Of a stretch of DNA of 64,000 nucleotides, positions 24,481 through 32,210 are shown piece after piece (position 1 is the first letter of the stretch; each line of letters opens with the position of its first letter). Under the pieces are notes generated by a model. It was given only the letters and a program-made list of their open reading frames with translations. It did not search any database and was not told the origin of the DNA. The position numbers were made by a program, and so were the translations under genes. Source of the stretch: Tardiphaga robiniae (lineage in GTDB: Bacteria; Pseudomonadota; Alphaproteobacteria; Rhizobiales; Xanthobacteraceae); assembly GCF_001618955.1 (NCBI RefSeq), contig NZ_LVYV01000055.1, positions 231,964-295,963 on the forward strand, written 5' to 3'.

Positions 24481-24640
24481 CAGCTTCCTCCGCATCCCAA
24501 GTCCCTGCCGCTTCTGCATCCCTTCAAGGCTTCGTTAGCAAGGAACAGGTGTTTTTGGTCGGAAGCGACGTGAGGGAGCCGCGCATTGCGTTCTGATCGC
24601 TAAAATTGCGACAAAAATGACACACCCAGTCTTTCTTCCG

Positions 24641-24678
24641 AAAAGCCCGCAATTTCTCGGGGCCTAAATTGAATCTAT
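24641..24678. repeat. Island repeat, copy A
   Basis: A 38-base block, about 65 bases before the PP2C start, that matches a second copy at 29632-29669 at 30 of 38 positions without gaps. Shared cores are AAAA-n-CCC, TTCTCGG and TTGAATCTAT. Its role (element end, recombination site or shared promoter) is unknown. Confidence 0.55.
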
Positions 24679-24743
24679 GGAGATCGCGCTCTTCGCCCGA
24701 TCAGCCAACCATCTGCCGGCTCCATCATAGCGAGGACGTTTCG

Positions 24744-25517
24744 ATGCCCATCTGGGAGATTGCCGCCTTTACCCACTGCGGCCGCGTTCGCACGTCAAAT
24801 CAGGATGGCGTTGCAATCGACGACCGCCTCCTCGTTGGGGATATGGCAACGCCAACGAACGTTACGGTCAAGAAGGACCACTGTATTCTAGTCGTCGCCG
24901 ACGGGATGGGTGGTCATGTCCATGGCAACAAAGCGAGCCGTGCTGTTCTTGATTGCTTGATCGCGAAGCGTGATCAAGCAATGCAACCTGCGACCTGTAT
25001 CACCGCGATTCATGAAACCTGCGATCATCTCCATAAGCTGATGGAGACTGACCCGACCACGCTAGGTATGGGGGCCACCGTGGCGGGCGCCCTGCTCTCT
25101 CCCGCTCAGTTGCTCATCTTCAATGTGGGCGACGCAAAAGTCTTTCTGCACAGTCACGACCATCTGATTCAACTCAGCCACGATGACATACCTCCGGCCG
25201 ACCTGAGCCGATCTGGACACCGCATATCCCATGTAGTCACGCAAGCGATCGGCGGGTCCGCATTTCCTTTTCCAATCGACCCGCATGTCAGTGTCGAGCC
25301 AGCATTGAGGCGCAACGAAACGCTTCTGCTCTGCAGCGATGGACTGACCGACATGGTCGCGCATCATCAGATTCAGGACACGCTAAGTCGCACGGCAAAC
25401 GTAGAAACGGGAACACGCTCCCTCGCCGCTCAAGCCTTTCGCGCTGGCGCAGCCGACAATCTCTCGATCGTACTCGCTCGGTGCGGCTCGCCAGACCACG
25501 TTCGCTCACACAATTAA
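24744..25517 (+). CDS. PP2C-type serine/threonine protein phosphatase
   Basis: A 257-residue cytoplasmic phosphatase of the PP2C/Stp1 group, removing phosphate from Ser/Thr. Metal-binding and catalytic blocks are all present: RTSNQDG with Asp21, VADGMGGH with Asp53, GMGATVAGAL, FNVGDAKVFL, CSDGLTDMV and AADNLSIV. There is no membrane segment. The start is set by GAGGA before the ATG; the frame is open from 24669. It lies between secreted-protein genes. Such phosphatases usually pair with a Hanks-type kinase (as in type VI secretion PppA/PpkA), but no kinase or secretion gene is in this window. Confidence 0.9.
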   Translation: MPIWEIAAFTHCGRVRTSNQDGVAIDDRLLVGDMATPTNVTVKKDHCILVVADGMGGHVHGNKASRAVLDCLIAKRDQAMQPATCITAIHETCDHLHKLMETDPTTLGMGATVAGALLSPAQLLIFNVGDAKVFLHSHDHLIQLSHDDIPPADLSRSGHRISHVVTQAIGGSAFPFPIDPHVSVEPALRRNETLLLCSDGLTDMVAHHQIQDTLSRTANVETGTRSLAAQAFRAGAADNLSIVLARCGSPDHVRSHN

Positions 25518-25543
25518 CCGCAGATCAAAGAGTAAGGGATGAC

Positions 25544-26869
25544 ATGGCCACAACTCGGATAGCTCTTCCACGCGCAATGCATCTTTTTCAAATTTTCCTC
25601 ATCCAATCGCACCGAACGCCCGTGCAAATCTTCATGCGCCTATCAACAATCGCGCTACTCGCAATGGCATTTTCATTCGTCAAACTATCGACGCCCGCGT
25701 TTGCCGACAATGAAAGTAAAGTCCTGCCGATACAGATACTCGTAAGAGGTCCGATGGGGATGATTGCTACCGGCATTAGCATTGGTGAGCTCAAGCAAGA
25801 CTGTGAATATCGGAAGGGAGAATATGCCTTTGTCTACTCATCTTCGACGCTACTAACGTTCCGATGCATCGCCTATGATGTCGACCTTAAGCGTTTGGCA
25901 GGCCGCTCAATTGCGTTCACAAGCCTCGGTGTCAAAGCCGCTCTCGACTCCAGTGAAGTGCTGGCCGCGGTTGTCACTTATGACGACCGTGACCTGTCGG
26001 TGGAGGAAAAGGCGCTCTATTTTGCGAATCTCGCTAATTCATCTGCTGGCGACGCTGCATCACACGCGAAAAACCTGAAATCCGGCGAACTCACAATCGA
26101 CGATATTTTGCGCGCTGAGGTGTGGATCCCTGATCAAGGCAGAGAATCACCTGCGGGCTTTCCCGTTCGCCGGATCGCGCAGGCGTGCAACGTTAGCCAA
26201 GGTGCTGTTAGCATATTTCAACCGAGCTTTACAAAGCTTGTCATTCGATGCCGTCTTCCAAAACCGCAAGGCGCCGTCCGAACTCCGATTTCCGCGGTCG
26301 TCCTTACGCCTACGGCAGCCGCGCCGAATGATCTCCGCCGGTTCCTCGTTGCAGGCACTGCTCACAACGATGGTGCCACGTCCAGTGACGTCGAGATCGC
26401 GCGCACAATGTCAATCATTGCAAAGATGAAGATCGATGACGAGACACCATCAGATATTGCGCCCGACGAAGGAGAAGAGCGCGATCAGGCAGCTGCGCAC
26501 GGCGAGATTGGACTCGGTGATTTCATGGATGCCGAAGTCGTTTTACGCGAGCGAGGCAAATACGTTGGCCTCGGATTTCCAGTTCGCCGAGTGGCTCAGT
26601 TCTGCAGGGCGGGAAACGGCCGCTATCATCTTTTTCAGATTGATTTCACGCGAATGAGTATTCGCTGTCAGCTGCCGGACAAGGATGGCAAGCCGCCGCT
26701 CGTTGCGACCTACTCATTCGTCGTCATCAAAGGGAAAAAACCACGATGTCTCCTGGAGGACCTCAAATATGCGGGCCAGTCGGAAAATTCCGACGGGCGC
26801 CTAAACGCAATGTTGGCGATGAAAGCCCTCACGACCCTGGACGATAATTATCCGATTGAGCACCAATAA
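25544..26869 (+). CDS. Secreted protein with three paired-cysteine repeats
   Basis: A protein of 441 residues from the ATG with AAGGGA upstream, or 411 from the ATG at 25634, which starts directly at a signal peptide (IALLAMAFSFVKLSTPAFA). Three degenerate repeats follow: around LKQDCEYRKG...LTFRCIAYD, AGFPVRRIAQACNVS...LVIRCRLP and LGFPVRRVAQFCRAG...MSIRCQLP. Each has two cysteines about 26-29 residues apart, after an acidic segment naming an E-V stretch (AEVWIPDQGR, AEVVLRERGK). Disulfide-bonded periplasmic repeats are likely. No family recognised. It is 27 bases after the PP2C gene and 17 before the lipoprotein gene, so it is in one operon. Confidence 0.7.
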   Translation: MATTRIALPRAMHLFQIFLIQSHRTPVQIFMRLSTIALLAMAFSFVKLSTPAFADNESKVLPIQILVRGPMGMIATGISIGELKQDCEYRKGEYAFVYSSSTLLTFRCIAYDVDLKRLAGRSIAFTSLGVKAALDSSEVLAAVVTYDDRDLSVEEKALYFANLANSSAGDAASHAKNLKSGELTIDDILRAEVWIPDQGRESPAGFPVRRIAQACNVSQGAVSIFQPSFTKLVIRCRLPKPQGAVRTPISAVVLTPTAAAPNDLRRFLVAGTAHNDGATSSDVEIARTMSIIAKMKIDDETPSDIAPDEGEERDQAAAHGEIGLGDFMDAEVVLRERGKYVGLGFPVRRVAQFCRAGNGRYHLFQIDFTRMSIRCQLPDKDGKPPLVATYSFVVIKGKKPRCLLEDLKYAGQSENSDGRLNAMLAMKALTTLDDNYPIEHQ

Positions 26870-26885
26870 CGCGGGACATCACAGA

Positions 26886-27302
26886 ATGATAAAAAGCTCG
26901 CTGTATTCAAGCAGCATCGCCTTCATGCTTGCTTGTTGCCTCTCTGCCTGCGGTGAGGAACCACTTTGTCGCCGGCCAGAAGTATTAGAGAAGGTAAAGC
27001 AGCTATTTGATCAACAGCAGTTCGGATCGTTCATTCACGCTCCAAACGTCTTTAAAGTTCGAGAGGAAAGCGCCACACTTTACACCAATAGACCGGAAGG
27101 CGGCGTCAGCAAGTGCTCGGTCCTGATGACGACAGATCTAATCGAGATGCTCAGACTATCGGGCCAACAGTCCGCAGAGGATATCGAGAAAATCAGACAG
27201 GAAGCACCGAAAAAGGGCTTCTCGCTAACGAAGGACGACCTTGTGACATATCTGGTCCAGCCCCTGTCATCCGGAAAGCATTATGTAACTGTGTTTCCGT
27301 GA
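26886..27302 (+). CDS. Small lipoprotein of unknown function
   Basis: A 138-residue protein with a lipoprotein signal peptide; the lipobox is LSAC with Cys22 (FMLACCLSACGEE). The mature part is mixed helix/strand (RRPEVLEKVKQLFDQ, ESATLYTNRPEG, TKDDLVTYLVQPLSSG). The start at MIKSS is preferred because it directly opens the signal; the frame continues to a TTG at 26856 that overlaps the preceding gene. It is the last gene of the secreted/PP2C cluster. Confidence 0.65.
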   Translation: MIKSSLYSSSIAFMLACCLSACGEEPLCRRPEVLEKVKQLFDQQQFGSFIHAPNVFKVREESATLYTNRPEGGVSKCSVLMTTDLIEMLRLSGQQSAEDIEKIRQEAPKKGFSLTKDDLVTYLVQPLSSGKHYVTVFP

Positions 27303-27623
27303 CATCTGGAAGAGCTCTTTCCTAATCACCGCGCTAAATCCCTGGCCAGAAGGTCTGATCGGAACAATGATGAGGACCCATCTTCCGTGACGCAGATGGT
27401 GGAATGGCCGGTGCCACCTTAGCAGTATATCATCGCCGGAAAGATCGATTCCAAGCTGGATGCGCAGTGGTCTAGGTATCCCGCGCATCTGATGATCGAT
27501 GCGCCTCATTAGTAGACAACTCATACTGACACAAGAAAACGGGCGGCACCTGATGATGCCGCCCGTTCTTTCCAAATTTTTCTTTTTAATGTGTACTAGG
27601 GGACCGTAGCGAAACGAGCAACG
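27303..27623. other. Convergent intergenic region with bidirectional terminator
   Basis: About 320 bases between two converging genes. It contains no credible gene; its one clear signal is the long hairpin listed at 27538-27567. Confidence 0.5.
27538..27567. terminator. Bidirectional rho-independent terminator
   Basis: Perfect 11-base stem AACGGGCGGCA / TGCCGCCCGTT with an 8-base loop, flanked by A-rich and T-rich runs, between converging genes. Confidence 0.85.
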
Positions 27624-28055
27624 TTAGGGCACTTTCTGGTCTTGCCCATCGATTTCCTCGACCAGATCTTTCACAAGAAGATCGATGACCTCACGGAGGT
27701 TTCTCTGATCGGCCCCCTTTTCGATCATGAGGCGCGCGTGAGCTGCGAAAGTTTCAAATTTTTCTCGCAGTTGACGATAATCAGCAGCTACACTTTTTGC
27801 GATCTTGATGTCCATCTTGTTTCCATCGTCGATCGTGATAGCGGATATATATCGGAATTTAAGCTCAAGCATCGCTTCGTACTGATCGATGCCATCGATC
27901 ACTTCACCATTCAAATTAACGACGATAGGCTGCTTTTGTCCGTACACGATCGTCCGCTCGAACACTTCGCGGTAGTGCGGACCTTTGGCTTCTAACGGCC
28001 TAGGCTCCGTTCGCAAATCTGAACGATGGACAAGTTGAACGACTGTAGGGTTCAT
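27624..28055 (-). CDS. ParB-like nuclease-domain protein
   Basis: A 143-residue protein whose first half resembles the ParB/Srx N-terminal domain: PHYREVFERTIVYGQKQPIV, then VNLNGEVIDGIDQYEAMLEL, the pattern in which ParB-like proteins hold a nucleotide and act on DNA or as CTP switches. There is no HTH domain; the C-terminal half is a charged helix (QLREKFETFAAHARLMIEKG). It lacks a ParA partner nearby, so it is not a plasmid partition gene by context. Ribosome site GGAG 9 bases upstream. Confidence 0.6.
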   Translation of the reverse strand: MNPTVVQLVHRSDLRTEPRPLEAKGPHYREVFERTIVYGQKQPIVVNLNGEVIDGIDQYEAMLELKFRYISAITIDDGNKMDIKIAKSVAADYRQLREKFETFAAHARLMIEKGADQRNLREVIDLLVKDLVEEIDGQDQKVP

Positions 28056-28442
28056 AGAGTGAGCTCCAAAACGGGCGACAATGCTCTTCCTAAAGAGTTT
28101 GCATGGTCAGCGGGGGAAGGGCGAACGGCTGGTTTGAAATTGTCATAAGGCCGAAGCGACTCTTACACCCGCGTTTAACGCGAGCGTTGTCCCGGAGTTT
28201 CACAAACTAAAAAAGTAGGCGCACCCAATTTAGTGAAAAATATTTTCTGATAACTACATATGTTCGGTTGTTTAATCGCTCTCACGTTCCGCGATTCAAT
28301 AACTCGCTTGGATGCGTCTTTATTTCTGCTTAATCGAACCCTTGCTTGGATTAATCAATTAGTGGGTACGCCCTTCGCGTATAGCAATCCTGGGGTGGCA
28401 CTGTGCATTCGCCAGCGTAAACGATGACAGACTGAGATTGAC
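28056..28442. other. AT-rich divergent promoter region
   Basis: About 390 bases between the divergent ParB-like gene and the next plus-strand gene. It is markedly AT-rich (for example the 28200-28340 stretch) compared with the core regions. No gene or repeat supported; promoters for both flanking genes should lie here. Confidence 0.5.
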
Positions 28443-29048
28443 ATGAGCGTTCCCCCCAACAGTCCCGAGACACAGACCAATCCCGCCAACCCGGGTTCTA
28501 CAACTTCCGCAACTACACAAAACCCAACTGTCATTTCGTTAGATCAACGTCCGGTTCGATTAGGGGATGAACGCCCCAGACTCATTAGCGGCGAAAACCC
28601 GAACGATTTCAATGCACTAAAGGATAAAATCCTAGATTTTCTGAAGCCACAGAACGTCATTGAGGAAATCTATGTTTCCGATTTCGTGCAGCTGGAGTGG
28701 GAGGCGCGGCGGTTGCGCGCGCTCAGCTCCGCGATGTATTCCGCCGGTCGCCCCTTTGCCGTAGCAAAGTTGCTAGGCTTTTCGGAAGAACGGTTTTGTG
28801 ACAGCCCCTTGCCCACAGGCCAGTACGGCCAGAAGATCGAAGAACTGACGCGCAAGGGATATGATCCAAAGGATTTCAATGCGCAGACCACGATGATTTT
28901 TGCGTCGACCTTTGAGTCCCTCGACAAACGCCTCGCGGTGGTCGAGTTGCGTCGTGATCAAGCTCTGAGCAAGCTGGAGGATCGCCGTGCCGCTGATCTC
29001 GCCGTGCTGAAGACGATCGATGCATCGGCTTCACCGTTGGAGGCCTGA
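28443..29048 (+). CDS. Hypothetical protein, island gene
   Basis: A 201-residue soluble protein. The first 45 residues are low-complexity (Pro, Asn, Thr rich) and probably disordered; the rest is mainly helical, with QNVIEEIYVSDFVQLEWEAR and a long C-terminal helix (AVVELRRDQALSKLEDRRAA). No signal peptide or membrane segment. It is followed 4 bases later by another island gene, and the pair seems to be one operon. The type is familiar from Bradyrhizobium accessory regions, function unknown. Confidence 0.6.
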   Translation: MSVPPNSPETQTNPANPGSTTSATTQNPTVISLDQRPVRLGDERPRLISGENPNDFNALKDKILDFLKPQNVIEEIYVSDFVQLEWEARRLRALSSAMYSAGRPFAVAKLLGFSEERFCDSPLPTGQYGQKIEELTRKGYDPKDFNAQTTMIFASTFESLDKRLAVVELRRDQALSKLEDRRAADLAVLKTIDASASPLEA

Positions 29049-29052
29049 TCAC

Positions 29053-29598
29053 GTGGAGAGCAATGCAAAATCCGATCGTCACGAAGCTAACCGACGCAAC
29101 GCCGCCAAGAGCACGGGGCCCCGCACGACCGCCGGCAAGCGCAAGTCCGCCAAAAACTCACTTCGCCATGGCTTGAATGTTCCGCTCCCGGAATATTCAG
29201 CTGTTGTTGGCAAACTCGCAGAACTGCTTGTCAACGATTTGGTTGGGGTTGACGTGGAGGAGGCAGCGATCGAAGCAGCGCGCGCCATCGTGAACTGTAA
29301 GCGAGTTAGCGATGCTTACGCATTTGCTTACCGACGCTTGGCCGTGCCGCTGAAGATGTTTCCTGCGCCGCCCGTGGCCGCGGAGGGCCTGAGCGACCTC
29401 GCAGCCACGGTGGCGCACTTGCTCGCGAAACTGGAAGAGCCCAAGGGGGCCGCGCCGCTGACGCTGCCGGAATTTGCAAAAGAGCTCAACACTTTAGCAC
29501 GCTACGAACAACGCGCTTACTCGAGGCGCTTGCGCGCTTTGCGGCAGCTCGACGCGGCAGTTGCAAAAGCAAAGCGTCTAAGCCGCACCGACGCATAA
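29053..29598 (+). CDS. Hypothetical protein, island gene
   Basis: A 181-residue protein starting at GTG with GGAGG 9 bases upstream inside the preceding gene. The N-terminal segment (RRNAAKSTGPRTTAGKRKSA, then NSLRHGL) is a basic motif shared by many small proteins of mobile regions in this group. The remainder is helical with an Arg-rich end. It probably binds nucleic acid, which is inference from charge only. A hairpin terminator follows about 70 bases downstream. Confidence 0.65.
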   Translation: MESNAKSDRHEANRRNAAKSTGPRTTAGKRKSAKNSLRHGLNVPLPEYSAVVGKLAELLVNDLVGVDVEEAAIEAARAIVNCKRVSDAYAFAYRRLAVPLKMFPAPPVAAEGLSDLAATVAHLLAKLEEPKGAAPLTLPEFAKELNTLARYEQRAYSRRLRALRQLDAAVAKAKRLSRTDA

Positions 29599-29631
29599 GT
29601 TGCAGAACGGCAACAGCTCGAATTTCTTTCT

Positions 29632-29669
29632 AAAACCCCACAACTTCTCGGCCCTTCATTTGAATCTAT
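29632..29669. repeat. Island repeat, copy B
   Basis: Second copy of the 38-base block at 24641-24678 (30/38 identical, ungapped), here just after the stop codon of an island gene and directly before a terminator hairpin. Confidence 0.55.
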
Positions 29670-29670
29670 C

Positions 29671-29704
29671 AGAGGCCTCGGCAAGTCGGCTTGCCGGGGC
29701 CTCT
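29671..29704 (+). terminator. Long hairpin terminator
   Basis: A 15-base stem with one mismatch (AGAGGCCTCGGCAAG / CTTGCCGGGGCCTCT) and a 4-base loop, followed shortly by TTTT. Confidence 0.65.
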
Positions 29705-29709
29705 GCCGT

Positions 29710-29787
29710 TTTGGCGGAACGAACCCATCGTGGGTTGGGCCGCTCAGCGATAGCGAAGGTAGAGAGCCACGTTTGGCGGAACGAACC
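29710..29787. repeat. 18-base direct repeat, 60 bases apart
   Basis: TTTGGCGGAACGAACCCA occurs at 29710-29727 and again at 29770-29787, in the leader of the excisionase-like/integrase operon. Direct repeats here could be binding sites for the small DNA-binding protein encoded next (inference). Confidence 0.6.
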
Positions 29788-29829
29788 CAACCATGGCTCG
29801 GTCACACCATCTGACGACAAGGAGAGATC

Positions 29830-30075
29830 TTGAACGAGCAACGATGTTCTTGCGCATGGCCCGCAGAAATGCGCGCCGAGCGCGCCGCTGGCTATTGCGA
29901 CGAGCCAAGTGTCGCGAGCTTCCTGCAGCAAGTCGCGCGCGGGATCTATCCTCCACCCTTGATATCGGACTGCGATCCCAAATGGCATCGGACCAGGCTC
30001 GATGCCGCGATCGACGCACGTCACGGTTTGTCGGGATGCGCGGCCCCCGATCAAGACGTCGTCGACTTAATCTGA
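29830..30075 (+). CDS. Excisionase-like small protein upstream of the integrase
   Basis: An 81-residue protein starting at TTG with an AAGGAGA ribosome site 4 bases upstream. The central motif ERAAGYCDEPSVASFLQQVARG-like stretch followed by YPPPLISDCDPKWHRTRLD and AAIDARHG matches the small AlpA/Xis-like proteins that precede tyrosine integrases in Bradyrhizobium (recollection). It is a winged-helix DNA binder in that family and would direct excision. It ends 17 bases before the integrase gene, whose ribosome site lies in the gap. Confidence 0.6.
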   Translation: MNEQRCSCAWPAEMRAERAAGYCDEPSVASFLQQVARGIYPPPLISDCDPKWHRTRLDAAIDARHGLSGCAAPDQDVVDLI

Positions 30076-30092
30076 ACAGGAGGGTGCACCGC

Positions 30093-31109
30093 ATGACCAC
30101 TTTGTCACTTCACAACCCAGCGAGCGTTGTAGATCCACTCGTAAGCCCGGTACGTGGCTCATTCGACTGGCTGATCGAAGCATATCAGACTTCACCAAGA
30201 TTTCTGGACTTGCCGGCTGCAACGCGGCGGAGTTACGCCGGTGTGCTCCGCCGCGTAGCCAACTATGAACTCAAGGACGGCCGTCGTTTTGGCAGTTTGC
30301 CGCTGACAAGCATCACGCCGGGGGCGGCTGATCAGATCTACGCAAAGCTCAAAATACGTCCCGATGGCAGCAAGCGGCTCCGATCTGCGATGTTGTCGAT
30401 GCGCGTATGCCAGCGAGCATGGTCCGTTGCTCAAAGAAGATACTCTCCGGAAATGCCTGCTCTCAACCCTTTTGCAAAAATGGGCATTTCATATCGGCCG
30501 ACGCCGACACGGCCCGTGACCTATGCGGAGTTGATCCGGTTTGTAGCCATGACGGATCGCCTCGGGGATCACTCGATCGGCACAGCTGCGATGCTCGCTT
30601 ACTTTTGGTTGCAGCGCCAGGTCGATATTCTCGAACGGCTCAGTTGGGAGCAATATCGTCCCGCAGATGCGCCCGACATCGTCCGAATCTTCCATCACAA
30701 GACACACGAGATGGTCGATATTCCGCTGGTTGACACCGACGGATCCCTACTTTGGCCGGAGATGTGTGAGCGGCTTGACCGCACGTGCCGACGGGGACCG
30801 CTGATCATCATGCGCGACCGTCCTGACCGCCTTAGAAAAGCGTATCTACCGTGGCGTGAGGATTACTTTAGACATCGTGTCGCGGACATCCGCACTGCCG
30901 CCGGCATCGATGCTGAGGTCAAGTTCATGGGCTTGCGGCACGGCGGCAATACGGAGGGGGCTGACGCCGACCTCAGCGACGCTCAGTTGCGGGCTCTTAG
31001 CGGGCATCGCACGGCGAGTATGGTCGTGACCTATGCGCGCACCTCGATGCAGCAACGACGGGACGGCGCGCGGAAGCGTCGGGACGCCCGCGAAAATCTT
31101 CTGGAATGA
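30093..31109 (+). CDS. Tyrosine recombinase / phage-type integrase
   Basis: A 338-residue integrase. The frame opens 300 bases earlier, but AGGAGG 8 bases before the ATG at 30093 fixes the start. The catalytic residues are Arg175 (QRQVDIL), Lys203 (HHKTHEM), Arg282 (GLRHGG), His305 (SGHRTAS) and nucleophile Tyr314 (VVTYART); the first His of the usual HxxR appears to be replaced (Met279). The N-terminal SAM-like core-binding domain spans about 20-120. It ends 60 bases from tRNA-Lys, on the side of the tRNA 3' end, the classical arrangement of an element integrated at a tRNA gene. Confidence 0.88.
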   Translation: MTTLSLHNPASVVDPLVSPVRGSFDWLIEAYQTSPRFLDLPAATRRSYAGVLRRVANYELKDGRRFGSLPLTSITPGAADQIYAKLKIRPDGSKRLRSAMLSMRVCQRAWSVAQRRYSPEMPALNPFAKMGISYRPTPTRPVTYAELIRFVAMTDRLGDHSIGTAAMLAYFWLQRQVDILERLSWEQYRPADAPDIVRIFHHKTHEMVDIPLVDTDGSLLWPEMCERLDRTCRRGPLIIMRDRPDRLRKAYLPWREDYFRHRVADIRTAAGIDAEVKFMGLRHGGNTEGADADLSDAQLRALSGHRTASMVVTYARTSMQQRRDGARKRRDARENLLE

Positions 31110-31169
31110 AGTGTCGTTCTGGGAGCCAATGCGAATGGTTTTGATCGAACCACAAAGCAAGAGCGGGGA

Positions 31170-31245
31170 TGGTGGGCGCACTAGGGCTCGAACCTAGGAC
31201 CCGGTGATTAAGAGTCACCTGCTCTACCAACTGAGCTATGCGCCC
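31170..31245 (-). tRNA. tRNA-Lys (anticodon CUU)
   Basis: A complete 76-base cloverleaf: acceptor GGGCGCA / TGCGCCC, D arm GCTC...GAGC, anticodon stem GGTGA / TCACC with loop CTCTTAA giving anticodon CTT, T arm around GGTTCGAGCC, and an encoded CCA end. The 3' end points to the integrase gene, making it the likely attachment site. Confidence 0.95.
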
Positions 31246-31358
31246 GGATCCAGATCCGGATATCCCCGTGGGGACGGCGTCGTTTAGCAAAGCGATCCCT
31301 TGATGTCCAGCGACGCTGTCACAAAAATTGCACCGATTTTCGCAATCGCAAAAATGCG

Positions 31359-31382
31359 AAAAAGCCGCTGGATTTCAGCGAC
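31359..31382 (-). terminator. Rho-independent terminator of the Spy/CpxP-like gene
   Basis: Read on the minus strand: GTCGCTG-AAATC-CAGCGGC followed by TTTTT, 36 bases after the stop codon. Confidence 0.8.
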
Positions 31383-31418
31383 TTCTTCGTCATTGCGACC
31401 GTGGAAAACTGCTCCGGA

Positions 31419-32072
31419 TCAGAGCCGTTCGGCGCCCGGCGCGGGGTTGCGCTCGAATCTGTCGCCGGGGCCGCCGGGACCGCGATCGTCGTCATCGCCG
31501 AAACGCGGGCGGTCGACGCCGGGAGGGCCGAATCCCTCGCCGTCGAAGCTGCCGCGCTCGAAGCCGGGCCGCGGGCCGCGATGACGCCAGCCGCCCTCCC
31601 CGCCGCCGAAGCCGCGGTCCATATGGGTCAGCACCGCCAGCCGCCGCTTCTGCCCGTCATCGAGGGTCTTGTAGAGCGGGTCGGCGGCATCGGCGATCTT
31701 CTTCAGCGCGGCAGCCGTGGTGGCCATGTCGCCAGCGCGCTGCTGCAGGCGGGCGACCGGATTGTCCGGCGTGTCGGTCCGCTTCGCGTCGTCGTCGCGA
31801 TCCTTGCGCTCTTCCATGCGCGCATTGGCGCGGTCGATGCGCAGCTTGGCGAAATCGCGCACTGCGCTCTCTACCGCCGGCCACATCTTCTCCTGGTCCG
31901 GCGTCAGCTTGAGCCCGGCCTTCACGGCAGCGATGCGCGCATCGGCGAAGGCAGCGCGGTCTTCCGGATTTATCCGCACGTGATGATGCATCCATGGACG
32001 GTGCTGGGCATAGACCGCGGTGGAACCGGCGATCACGGCGACAGCGGCACCGGCGAGCAAGATCTTCTTCAT
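31419..32072 (-). CDS. Spy/CpxP-family (LTXXQ) periplasmic protein
   Basis: A 217-residue exported protein with signal peptide (about 1-22, cleavage after VYAQ) and a strong AAGGAGG ribosome site. The LTPDQEKMW motif near residue 56 is the LTxxQ signature of the Spy/CpxP group, and helical segments with AAALKKIADAADPLYKTLDD follow. These proteins act as ATP-independent chaperones or stress sensors in the periplasm. The last 65 residues form a Gly/Arg/Asp/Pro-rich disordered tail, longer than in Spy itself. Confidence 0.85.
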   Translation of the reverse strand: MKKILLAGAAVAVIAGSTAVYAQHRPWMHHHVRINPEDRAAFADARIAAVKAGLKLTPDQEKMWPAVESAVRDFAKLRIDRANARMEERKDRDDDAKRTDTPDNPVARLQQRAGDMATTAAALKKIADAADPLYKTLDDGQKRRLAVLTHMDRGFGGGEGGWRHRGPRPGFERGSFDGEGFGPPGVDRPRFGDDDDRGPGGPGDRFERNPAPGAERL

Positions 32073-32210
32073 GGCAACCTCCTTTGGAAAGTCACCTGAA
32101 GATGATCCTGCACTGCCGGACCTTCAACTTACGCTTTGGCCATATGTTTTCCGGATGTGTTCGTTTTCTGAATATGCATTCACGATGGAACGCACGACAG
32201 AATTCTTTTG

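Noticed and set aside
27624..28055. ParB-like protein as part of a plasmid partition system
   Set aside because: No ParA gene, no HTH domain and no parS-like repeats nearby; only the nucleotide-binding half is present.
29793..30092. N-terminal extension of the integrase by 100 residues
   Set aside because: The extension is Arg-rich and overlaps the excisionase-like gene in another frame; AGGAGG before ATG 30093 marks the real start.
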